Assembly (NCBI RefSeq): GCF_949628265.1
Contig: NC_088789.1
Span: 4,704,886 to 4,768,885, forward strand
Source: Cloeon dipterum
Lineage: Eukaryota > Arthropoda > Insecta > Ephemeroptera > Baetidae
Direction: 5' to 3'
Length of the DNA: 64,000 nt
How positions within the stretch are numbered: position 1 is the first letter of the stretch; each line of letters begins with the position of its first letter. Both the position numbers and the translations under genes were made by a program. Under the pieces are notes generated by a model, which was not told the DNA's origin, made no database searches, and worked only from the letters and a program-made list of their open reading frames with translations. Shown in pieces: positions 12,301 through 21,401 of the stretch.

Positions 12301-15240
12301 ACGGTCAAACTAGTCTTTAGACACGAAAGTGAGAGTCAAAACATTTTAATGCTCTGAAATCTATCGGCATCAATCATTAAAATAATGAATGAATTTATTA
12401 TTAAACGCATATATGCGTGCGACACTAATCCTATACAATCAATTCTTACAAGTCTTCGCTGCTGTTCTTAAACTAATTCTTTTTACTACACATTTCAAAA
12501 TATGGTATTTTTCACACTGTTCTCCACAAAATCTACATTTACAAATCTCCTGAGGTTCATAATGGTACATCTGAGTTGCACAGAACAAATAGTGATATCC
12601 ATGGCATGCAAATCGAGTAAATACATGTCTATCTTCAAAATTCGGCACCCTCCAATTCCCATTCATCATTGTTTGAGTTTCATAAAATGCATCACAAATC
12701 AAGCGTCTATTCATAATCTTTATGTTAACAAACTTCTTATAATTATCAGTTTCAGGGAGATCATATTTCATTTTAAGATCTGTAGCAAAAAGGTTTAAGT
12801 CTTTGGTCACCAGTTCATAGACGTATCGCGATCTATTGTATTTAGAGATCCCCAGCACTTTCTTTAGATATCGGGTTTTGACTCGCTCTAATGTTTCAAA
12901 ATCATGAATAGTAAGATAAGGCCAAATAACTTCTATGCCATAAGAGGCAGTAGGAGAAACTTTTAGGTCAAAGAGTTTAACTGCCGTTTCAATGGAAAGT
13001 TTATGCAAGTTTTTAATACTATACGTTGCCATAAGGGCTGCCCTCGCTCGTTTCTCCACATGCCTACCAAAGGATAATCCTGATACTTGAAACATAACAC
13101 CCAAATAACAAAATTCAGGGACAAAATCCACATTCACACCTTCTAATACAATTTTTTCATTCAATGCATAACGACCTCGTCCCTTATTTCTAAATTTCAT
13201 TGCCTTACATTTATCTAAGTTCAACTGAAGACTTCTAGTTTGTAAGTATTCCTTTACAGCCACACATGCAACGCACAAATCACTCAGTGTCTCACTAGTC
13301 AGCACAATATCATCCGCAAATAAAATAGCTTTAAGTCCAGGAATATGATTAATTACCTCATTAATATCATTGATTGCAAGATTAAAAAGAAAAGGAGATA
13401 AGCAACCACCCTGACGTACTCCATTGGACTGCACAATTATTTCTGACTCAGTCACACCGTCAGCAATTCTTAAAAAATTTAAATCTAAAGAATGAGCTAG
13501 ATATTTGAGTTCCACTAGTGACATTTTGTTTGACTCAACGATTTTCCTGAAAATTATAATTCTATCCACCGAATCAAAAGCTTTCTTAACGTCTAAAAAC
13601 AGCGCAAACAATGGCTTTTTCCTATCATGCACTGTGACATTAATTTCTTCAATGAGCTGCGTAACTGCTTGCATTGTGGACTTCCCTTTAACAAATCCAA
13701 ATTGATTTGCCGGAATAATATCAATGAAAATTGAGTATAATCTATTATGCATGATTTTATCAATTAAATTATACAATGTATGGTTCAAACTAATTCCTCG
13801 ATACGAATTTAAATCCTCAGAATTGCCTTTTCCTTTGTACAAGATTTTCAACGTTGAAAAACGCCAAGAATTAGGAAATGTACTATTCGTAACACACAAA
13901 TCATTAAAATAATACATTTTATTTATTTTTTTTCTCAGTGCTCTACGAGCTAAAACACTTGCATTATTGATACATGCCAATGAAGGCAGAAGCCCGCGAG
14001 GTTATCATATTTGCTAGAAGATATCAAATGGAACTTTATTAGTGTGTTTCGATTGGTTTATTTTTTACGTATTTCCACAGACATGTCCTCCTCAGCTACT
14101 TTCGACTACTGGTTGCAGGCTAATTCATGAGATTCCTTCTCACGTCTAGGGGATGAGGATAACTAGTTGAGCAGGACATTTCTGTAGAAATACAGGAAAA
14201 TAAAAATACTCCACACCAGGAAAGCTGCATTAATTTCTTCTCACAATCATATCATTTTATGTTACTATATCTAGAAAAGGATTAAAATACAATTTGTCAA
14301 GATTTAATTAATTTATTATTATTTAAATTGATCTTTTTAAAGAACTGTCCTCAAGTTGTGCTGTTTTAATATTTTTAGGTGATTCTTCTAATAAAAATGC
14401 TGGAACGTTCCACTTGCACGGACACAAAATGTACACTGCAAACTGGCGGTCATCGAGTGACGATATGGAGAACACAAATAAAAGACCTGTTGCCAAGGAC
14501 ACGATTGTTGTACCACCTTCAGGAGAAATCTCAGCATTTTTTAAAGCAAACAATCCAGGTAAAACAAGAAATAAGTAAAAAACAATTCTTTGGGAAGACG
14601 TGTTTAGCATTAGTGCCTTTGAACAAATAAATAATGAGAGGGGGAATATATACATTTTTTATTGTTGGTTCAAGTCATTAAATTTATTTTGAATAATTCT
14701 CTCGTTATTCAATCCCAAGCTCTCAGATAAATACTATAATTTAATACTGATTGAAAGTTCCTTACGGATGCGTGAAAATTAGGTAACTCTAGCAAATAGA
14801 TACCAATTGTTTACGTTCCCTGATTGATTTTTCGCTCACTGTTACTTGTAATACTTTTGCAACTAATCACTAGAGTGGATCACTTTTTCTGGGAGCCCAA
14901 CTAAAAAATTCTGTTGTATGCCTGACATAGCCGTCAAACATAGAACTAAAATAAAAAGTGTGCATGAAATCAAATCAATATACACAAATTCTCATGCAAT
15001 TTTCTCTTTTTTTTAATTCTTCGCGCTAAAATTTGCAGATTTTAAGCATGGTTTATTATTCAATTGATGCTAATGTATTTTTCAGGCTTCTGGCTGCTCG
15101 AAACCCGTGGCGATCAAATTACTTCTGCGGGTGTTGGAATGGCTTTGATTGTGCAAGTAGGAGATCCAAGTGAAATGCTTCCAGTGCCAGCCGGGTACCC
15201 CACCTGCAGGGGTTTGAAGCCAGACGACTTTATTTTCTAA
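9302..15240 (+). CDS. Multicopper oxidase-related protein 2, secreted, copper sites strongly degenerate
   Basis: Eleven coding exons: 9302-9347, 9960-10062, 10115-10229, 10460-10673, 11122-11318, 11374-11545, 11599-11759, 11818-12025, 12083-12328, 14379-14558 and 15086-15240. They join in frame to 598 aa. A second Met at 9317 directly precedes a hydrophobic run ([12 protein letters not shown]), which suggests a cleaved signal peptide rather than the anchor of its neighbour. The laccase plan is kept: [20 protein letters not shown], domain 2, then FHLHG and the C-terminal cupredoxin. Copper ligands: HWHG 112-115 is intact; the HxH of motif 2 is HAD (Asp158); motif 3 has Gly496 for the type-1 His; in the last motif HCH is replaced by E553-T554-R555 and the later His is gone. 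Five of ten His remain and the type-1 Cys is lost, so oxidase chemistry is not expected. Many internal exon borders match gene 1, showing tandem duplication. The intron after 12328 carries an antisense LINE. Confidence 0.9.
12361..14004 (-). mobile_element. 5'-truncated non-LTR retrotransposon (LINE) in an MCO intron
   Basis: A reverse-transcriptase frame lies antisense to the host gene within the intron 12329-14378. The frame begins just before the RT domain and is closed upstream by a stop at 14002-14004. The usual N-terminal endonuclease is missing, the typical outcome of incomplete target-primed reverse transcription. Exact ends are uncertain: no clear poly(A) tail or target-site duplication was found by eye. 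The 3' part carries the perfect palindrome ACGCATATATGCGT at 12405-12418, 20 nt past the stop codon. Confidence 0.75.
12439..14001 (-). CDS. LINE reverse transcriptase (partial ORF2, N-terminus missing)
   Basis: The open frame runs from the stop at 14002-14004 to TGA at 12439-12441, about 520 codons without interruption. RT landmarks in order: ILYKGKG with SYRGISL (fingers), [24 protein letters not shown] (first catalytic Asp), [14 protein letters not shown] and the FADDIVL box (catalytic Asp pair), then [11 protein letters not shown] and a YLGV thumb region. The C-terminus has a CCHC-type finger, [18 protein letters not shown]. The apurinic endonuclease domain is absent. No true start codon belongs to this fragment; the first in-frame near-start is TTG at 13980. 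The clade was not assigned. An intact frame in a truncated copy implies recent insertion. It is not expected to be mobile by itself. Confidence 0.85.
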   Translation of the reverse strand, partial: PRGLLPSLACINNASVLARRALRKKINKMYYFNDLCVTNSTFPNSWRFSTLKILYKGKGNSEDLNSYRGISLNHTLYNLIDKIMHNRLYSIFIDIIPANQFGFVKGKSTMQAVTQLIEEINVTVHDRKKPLFALFLDVKKAFDSVDRIIIFRKIVESNKMSLVELKYLAHSLDLNFLRIADGVTESEIIVQSNGVRQGGCLSPFLFNLAINDINEVINHIPGLKAILFADDIVLTSETLSDLCVACVAVKEYLQTRSLQLNLDKCKAMKFRNKGRGRYALNEKIVLEGVNVDFVPEFCYLGVMFQVSGLSFGRHVEKRARAALMATYSIKNLHKLSIETAVKLFDLKVSPTASYGIEVIWPYLTIHDFETLERVKTRYLKKVLGISKYNRSRYVYELVTKDLNLFATDLKMKYDLPETDNYKKFVNIKIMNRRLICDAFYETQTMMNGNWRVPNFEDRHVFTRFACHGYHYLFCATQMYHYEPQEICKCRFCGEQCEKYHILKCVVKRISLRTAAKTCKN

Positions 15241-15387
15241 ATTGAATATGCCAATTAAAGTGCCAAAACAAATAGATAGAGTGATAATTTGTTTTTCTTT
15301 TATTGTAACCAAAAGTATACAATTGTGTTTAAAGCGTATCATTGAAAATTTCATATTTTGCCTTGCGTTTAAATGGAATCAAAAAGG

Positions 15388-15406
15388 AATAAAATAAAAT
15401 AATAAA
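15388..15406 (+). terminator. Poly(A) signals of MCO-related gene 2
   Basis: Three AATAAA copies, two of them overlapping, at 15388, 15393 and 15401, about 150 nt after the stop. An ATTAAA variant at 15254 lies only 14 nt after the stop. Confidence 0.55.
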
Positions 15407-16030
15407 CCTCAGCATGAAAAGGAGGTGCCAGGCTTTTGCACTGTCACTTTCATCCCAATTGAAAATTACTACACCAGTACTTACAGAGGCATGGGATGCT
15501 AATACGGCTAATACATTGAATAACTTGTACAAGAAAAATATTACTAAACAGCGGCTGCTTCGGCGCTGCAAGCCTCATCGTCAGTAGTACTTTACCTCCA
15601 AAAAAATTCATAGCCTCAGAATTAGCTGCAGAGAATTTTGAATAAGTAATCGTTGAAAATATCCGCCAGTAATTTGGGACATCAATTAGTATATGCTCCT
15701 CTAAAAAGATACTCTGAGATTTGTTCCATTAGTTGCTGACGAGGAGATGTAAATATATATTCGAGCATACTCAAGGGGTGTTGCGAAGCCAAGAATTTTA
15801 ACATGCATGAAACCATCGGAGCCAATTTGTTCGCAGCCTTTACTCCGCTGATTTTAACTCGCAATCAATGAGTACCAGCTTTTGACTGCATGAAAGTCAC
15901 GACTTTGGTTGTCATTGGAGTGGCTCTTTAGTTGCGCAAGTCATTTGAATCAGTTCAAATTTTTGATTTCGAATAAATGGTGTGGAAATATATAAAGCAT
16001 ATAAATAGATGTTGTTTTTTTTGTTTGTGT
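15407..16030. other. Convergent intergenic region
   Basis: It separates the 3' ends of MCO-related gene 2 (+ strand) and the first troponin C gene (- strand). No gene or repeat is seen here. Confidence 0.5.
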
Positions 16031-16036
16031 TTTATT
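16031..16036 (-). terminator. Poly(A) signal of troponin C gene 1
   Basis: AATAAA on the minus strand, 51 nt beyond the TAA stop. Confidence 0.55.
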
Positions 16037-16086
16037 ATAAAATTTGATGACATTTATGTAAAATACATCTTGCCGGGTCAGCAATT

Positions 16087-16847
16087 TTAATCGTCGCCTC
16101 CAGTCATGACTTCCATGAACTCCTCAAAGTCCACGGTACCAGAACCGTCAGAGTCAATTTCCTCAATCATCTGCTCCAACTCATCGGCGGTGATTTTGTT
16201 GTCCAACTCCCGGAAAATTTCCTTGAGCACATCGGTCGTGATATAGCCGTTACCTTCCTTGTCGTACAATCTGAATGCCTCGCGAAGCTCCTGACGCATC
16301 GCTTCAGGATCCTCTTCTTCTGCTCCCAAGAAGCGTGATGACATAAGACAGAACTCTTCAAACTCCAACTGTCCAGAGCCTGTAAGTTTAAAAATATGTT
16401 TATTTTTCAGGATCATCACTAGAAATTTTCTTAATGCAATAATTTCCGGGATTCTGTTTTTAAGTTAAATATCAAGATTAAAAAGATTGCTCACCATCAG
16501 CATCGACCTCTGAAATAATTTCTTCTACCTCATCGTCAGAAATTTGAATGCCCAGCATTTCAAAAATTGTGCCGATCATGTCGGTTGAAATGAAGCCAGC
16601 CTTTTCACGGTCGAAGGCATCAAAGGCTTTCTTCAACACTATATTTAAAGGTAACATTAATGAGCAAAATCAAATCAATTAAATGTTTTGAAAAATTTAC
16701 TGTCTTTCTGGTCCTTGCTGAGTTCTTCCTGAAAAATTAATCCAAATTGTATATTTTTAAAATCTGTTTTCAATTATTTGTAAAACAATTTTCTAAGTAA
16801 GATTAATTGCTGAGAAGAGCCACAATATAAAAAGCGTGACTCACCAT
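16087..16847 (-). CDS. Troponin C, two-site type (troponin C gene 1)
   Basis: Calcium sensor of the thin filament: Ca2+ binding relieves troponin I inhibition of actomyosin in muscle. Four coding exons on the minus strand: 16845-16847 (ATG only), 16701-16728 (28 nt), 16495-16638 (144 nt) and 16087-16379, giving 155 aa that begin [10 protein letters not shown]. There are four EF-hands. Site I ([12 protein letters not shown], then Met at position 12) lacks the -Z acid. Site II ([12 protein letters not shown], residues 56-67) is intact. Site III ([12 protein letters not shown]) lacks the acid at position 12. Site IV ([12 protein letters not shown], 134-145) is intact. Sites II and IV active is the normal insect TpnC pattern. 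The C-terminus [12 protein letters not shown] is diagnostic of insect TpnC. It has more acidic residues after EF-hand II ([10 protein letters not shown]) than its two neighbours. The family call is very secure; which insect TpnC subtype it is remains open. Confidence 0.95.
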
Positions 16848-16937
16848 GATAAAGCGGGTGCTCTAAAACAACGACAGAAGCACGTCAATTGGCTCGCAAC
16901 TGAAAGTGTTGGTGCGGACTTTTGATCAGTGGTCTCG

Positions 16938-16944
16938 CTTTATA
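16938..16944 (-). promoter_or_regulatory. TATA box of troponin C gene 1
   Basis: TATAAAG on the minus strand, about 91 nt upstream of the ATG. A start roughly 30 nt downstream would give a short 5' UTR. TTCAGTTG, an initiator-like sequence, lies further down at 16898-16904. Confidence 0.5.
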
Positions 16945-17813
16945 TTTGAGGGGAGTCAATCAATTAGCGCGGCGAAAGGGGTAGCAGCAGTGCACTAATT
17001 TTTAATTAAAGGTCGATTGGCAACTCATTGCAGTTGCATTAGAATCAACTATAACGTTTTAACAAACTGCAATTTTCCACACACACACCCCCAACCTTAC
17101 TCATGAAGATTGAACTAAATTTTTGCAATTCTTGGACAAGGTGTTTGGCCTTTATAATTCGTAATAATGTGATGAAAAATCTTGAAATTAATATCTTATT
17201 TTAGAGTTCTATTACTTCAGAACCTGAAGACAATTCTTAAAAATTAATTGAAAATACGTTTTATAAATGCTGTTATCTAATTTCAAATTAATGGGGTTTC
17301 ACTTAAAAATTCCCTGAAGATATTTTTTAATGATTTAATTATTCAACTAATATCAACCTAATTAAAATTAATAAATGTGTGTAGTTCGATTCCTCATATA
17401 ATATATTTCTAAACTATTGTAAAACTAACGGGGTTTACAACTATGAGCCATTTTCATAGCTTAAATTGAAGCTCACAATTTAAAATAATACATTCGTAAC
17501 AAAAAGTGCTGATCAAAGAGGATTGCGTAATTTTACTTGCATTCACTTTTCACGTAGTCTGACCATCAAGCATAATAAAATATGCTTTTTAAGAATATTT
17601 ATTTTAATTTTTCGCTATTGAAGCCGTCCAGAATAGGCCGCTCAAAAGATTTTTTTTTGTAATATTTTAGTAAAACATTATACTGATTTCAAAACGGTTA
17701 ATATTTTTTTACAGATATCAATACAATTTTAAACACGGTTGTTTTCTTCAGGAAATTTATTAATAAGAAGAGTATTTAGAAAATCTTTTTGTTAAAAAAT
17801 ATTGTAATATCAC
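16945..17813. other. Intergenic region between troponin C genes 1 and 2
   Basis: AT-rich DNA with a short GC-richer part next to the promoter of gene 1. No further gene, RNA or repeat is seen. Confidence 0.5.
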
Positions 17814-17819
17814 TTTATT
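17814..17819 (-). terminator. Poly(A) signal of troponin C gene 2
   Basis: AATAAA on the minus strand, 80 nt beyond the TGA stop. Confidence 0.55.
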
Positions 17820-17898
17820 TTCAATGAGTTGCAAGAATATAATAGCTTCTAAATTCACAATTCAATTGGAACAAATCAAAAGCACAGCATTTGAATTT

Positions 17899-18550
17899 TC
17901 AGTCATCTCCTCCAGTCATAACCTCCATAAACTCCTCAAAGTCCACTGTCCCGGAGCCGTCAGAGTCAATTTCTTCAATCATCTCGTCGAGATCCTCCTC
18001 AGTAATTGTGTTGTCCAACTCGCGGAAGATTTCTTTGAGCACTTCCGTGGTGATGTATCCGTTTCCCTCTCTGTCGTACAGCCTGAAAGCCTCTCGCAAC
18101 TCTTGCTGCATTTTTTCAGTGTCCTCCTCAACCATGAACCGCGCAGACAGAATGCAGAAACTGTCAAAGTCCAAGTTTCCCGTGCCTATGGTTTTTGTTC
18201 GTCAACTTTTGCTTGATTTTATTGTATGTTTGTTTCCTACCTTCCGCATCGATTTCCAGAATGATTTCATCAACACCTTCATCTGAAATTTGGATACCAA
18301 GCATCTCGAAAATGGTGCTGATCATGTCTGTGCTGATGCATCCTTTCTTCTCTCTGTCGAAGGCATCGAACACCTTCTTGAGCACTAAAATTAAAAAAAA
18401 ATCATTTAATTTTATGCTTATTTGGGAGAGATGGTTTAAAAATTTAAAACTGAAACTCACTCTGAATTTGGTCAGTGGTAAGCTCATCCTGTGAGAAGGA
18501 TAGAATTTAATTAATTCTTGTCACAGGACAAAAAGGGTTAAACTCACCAT
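17899..18550 (-). CDS. Troponin C, single-site F1/TpnC4-like (troponin C gene 2)
   Basis: Minus-strand exons 18548-18550 (ATG only), 18461-18488 (28 nt), 18241-18384 (144 nt) and 17899-18185 give 153 aa that begin [10 protein letters not shown]. The fold and exon plan are as in its neighbours, but site II reads [12 protein letters not shown] (56-67). Position 3 is Glu instead of Asp, and the essential position-12 Glu is Ser67. Sites I and III also lack the position-12 acid (Met and Val), so only site IV ([12 protein letters not shown], 132-143) should bind Ca2+. In insects the F1 isoform (TpnC4 in Drosophila, F1 in Lethocerus) has a single working site in EF-hand IV and serves stretch activation of asynchronous flight muscle. 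Assignment to that type is inferred from the site pattern, not from alignment. The TnC identity itself is certain. Confidence 0.93.
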
Positions 18551-19095
18551 AGCGGTGGCGGCAAGCACGGGTAAGGACAAGAACGATGTGCGCCAGAGGA
18601 AGCTTGGGCAGTTTTAAAACATCTCGCAAGTGTCGCAAGAGGGGAAGGTACTGCTGGCGTCATAGAGTCGATTCTTGAGTCCGATTCTTCGACGGGCCGA
18701 TATTTTGGGCCAGATATTTGCACCTTTTGGCGTTGCTACCTTGCCGAGCCCCTTTGAATTGGAAGAGATATCGGCGTCTAATCGATACTTCTGAGTGGCG
18801 CCAGTAACTACACGTGCAGGAGGCAAAATCAATCAATGAATTGAGGGGGGCAAATCAAATTAAAGGTCATAAATCAAGTGCGCATTTGCTAGCGTTAATC
18901 AACTGTACTTTCTGCATCACTAGTCTTTGATCTGCATAACAAAGTTTTAGTTCAATGTGCTTCGAGGCCGAGCAGGAAGTAGAGAAGCAGCTATACTACG
19001 CGCCCGAAAATAGTTGAAGGCCCAAATATAGCCGATATAATTCTGACAGGTGAAAAAAAGAAATTGAAGCAGCGAGTAATATTAGCCAAATTACG
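18551..19095. other. Upstream region of troponin C gene 2
   Basis: It contains the 5' flank of gene 2 and the 3' end of gene 3's transcription unit. The segment 18551-18830 is GC-richer. TTTTAAAA-like DNA at 18611-18618 is the nearest TATA-like sequence. CCAAATATAG at 19021-19030 resembles a CArG/MEF2-type muscle element but is not a full match. No gene is seen. Confidence 0.4.
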
Positions 19096-19101
19096 TTTAT
19101 T
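19096..19101 (-). terminator. Poly(A) signal of troponin C gene 3
   Basis: AATAAA on the minus strand, 169 nt beyond the TAA stop. Confidence 0.5.
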
Positions 19102-19269
19102 GCGGTAACAAATTAGCATTCCATTATCTTGGCATATAGTAACAAAAAAGGAATAACTCCTGGCCCAGCAAGAGTGTGCGTGTGTTTAGATTGTGTAAGA
19201 ATCAAAAAGGTGGTCCAGCCATCACTGTTGGTGTTCCTGTTGCTGCTTTAAGTGGCATGGTCAATCAGT

Positions 19270-21401
19270 TTAATCGTCTCCACCGGTCATGACCTCCATG
19301 AACTCTGCAATTGTGTCGCATTAGACGCGTGAAAAGGCGAACAAGTTGTTAAATTTTACCGTCAAAGTCCACAGTGCCGGAGCCGTCAGAATCAATTTCC
19401 TCAATCATCATGTCCAACTCCTCGGCGGTGATCTTGTCGTCCAGCTCACGGAGGATCTCGCGGAGCACGTCGGTGGTAATGTAGCCGTTGCCCTCCTTGT
19501 CGTAGAGACGGAAGGCTTCGCGCAGCTCCTGCTGCATCGCCTCAGCGTCCTCCTCAACCAGGAAGCGAGATGAGAGCATGCAGAACTCTTCAAACTCCAG
19601 CTCACCGGAGCCTACGAAATAAATTATATGATTAAAATGATTGTTTGCAGCGAATTATTATGAAAAAAATAATTTCAAAATTGAAATAGGAGTCAATTAG
19701 ATTAAGTGTCAATTATTACTAGCAATTAAAAAAACTAGCCAACATTTTTCTGTAGAACATGTAATGGTGTTTTTGACGTGGGAACTTTAAACAGCATTTT
19801 TATTTTAGCTTCAATAATATTAAAAAATAGTTTTTGAAAACATTTAGATTTTAATACGGCGTAATAATTTTGAGCGAATGAAGTAAATTTAAATAATTGT
19901 TTTGATTTATCAAAATATCATTGAAATATAAATTACTAAAAAAACTGAAACCAACCGTCAGCATCGACTTCAGCGATGATTTCGTCGAACATCTTTGCAG
20001 TCACCTGGATGCCCAACATCTCCAGGATGGTGCCGACCATCTCGGTAGAGATGCAGCCTTTCTTCTCGTGATCGAAGGCATCGAAAGCCTTCTTAAGCAC
20101 TGGAAAACAGATTAAAATCAATTATCAGCTAACATCCTTTAATTCAAACTTAGCCCTTGTTTCTAATGGAATTTCATATCCTTAAGTGAATCATTTTTTG
20201 GCTATCTGTTATAAGGGTGTGTTGAAAGATTTATTGAGAGTTACAGCATTTTTATCATAGGAATCAATATGTTAAAAGAGATCTTCAAAAATCGTCGTTA
20301 CACCAGGAAATATAAAAATGGCAAAAAATAAAATAAAAGAAACTGATGGGACAGTTACACTAATATTTGGGTTGTAGGTGGGTCCACCTTCAAGTGCGTT
20401 ACATTTAATTCTTAATAGAGCTGAACTGAGTGAATTTTAATTCCCAATAAAAATCTATAGATTCAAATTCTTGGTTAAAGGGATTTTTTTTTGCTGAGAT
20501 CCTTATAAATAAATGGAACGTTTTGTGAGAGTATCACAATAATTTCTAAATAAGTAGTTCCAAACTGGCCTGATTTTGATAACAAGTCTGCAAGTAGTTT
20601 TTTTAAATTTACCGATTTGGGGTGTGTAGAGGTTTTTTATCTTTGCGAAATAAAAATAAAACGGAAGAATAATATTCCAATTTGTGTGGGTGATTGTAAC
20701 ATTAAAAGATATGAATGAAAATACTGAATAAATAATTGAATTTTTTGAGGTTGTACGACTGATGATACTTACTGGCAAGTTGATCCTGGTTAAGCTCATC
20801 CTGAAATCAAAAGAAATTGTATTGTTTTATGCGTCTGTTCGTGGGACATAAAAAGGAAAACATTAAAGAGGCCGGAACCAGTTCAAAAGAAAGCGCGTTA
20901 AATGAGCAAATTAGTTACACGCTGAGAATAGAAAATGTCATAAAGCGCGAGAGACAAAGGCCGCCGCCCGTGCCGATTTTATGAGACGTCGCTGCATAAA
21001 CGCGCGAGGCAGGCGCGCGCCAGACACGCGGAATACATATTGTTTCTCATCTGCAAGCACCGCGTTTTGTTGATGCTATTTTTATCACTTTCAGCACCGG
21101 CCATAAAAACGGTGCGCGACAGCTATAACAGGACTTATAAATCACAATTTCGGCGGCGAAAAAATTGTGAAGCGGCCCAGACACTTAAAGGAATGCGAAA
21201 TATATTTTGGGGAAAACGAGCATCAGGACTAAATTCAGTGAGATATATTCGAGAAAATTATTTGTTCAATTTTTTGCTGTGTTCAAAATTTACTTAAAAG
21301 GAAAGAAAGTTAAGTTGTTTGGACCGTTGCAATCCATGCTAATTGAAGTTGAATGTAAACCACTCTTCTATTAGATGGGAGTTGATCGTTTAAATTACCA
21401 T
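19270..21401 (-). CDS. Troponin C, two-site type with extra intron (troponin C gene 3)
   Basis: Five minus-strand coding exons: 21399-21401 (ATG only), 20773-20800 (28 nt), 19956-20099 (144 nt), 19360-19611 and 19270-19304. They encode 153 aa that begin [10 protein letters not shown]. Site II ([12 protein letters not shown]) and site IV ([12 protein letters not shown]) have all Ca2+ ligands; sites I and III lack the position-12 acid. This is the usual two-site insect TpnC. It differs from its neighbours by a 55-nt intron inside EF-hand IV (19305-19359, splitting VDFD from EFMEV) and by much longer introns 1 and 2 (598 and 673 nt). Coding GC is clearly higher than in genes 1 and 2, which suggests strong expression or different codon bias. 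The 5' UTR next to the ATG (GCCACCGCC) matches that of gene 2 (GCCACCGCT). Confidence 0.94.

Noticed and set aside
2534-15240. Calling the two MCO genes active laccases (MCO1/MCO2)
   Set aside because: Both lack the type-1 Cys and at least three further copper ligands, so laccase activity is not supported.
17824-18286. Two overlapping plus-strand frames of about 130 codons across troponin C gene 2
   Set aside because: They are antisense shadows of the EF-hand exons; the minus strand has the family motifs and splice sites.
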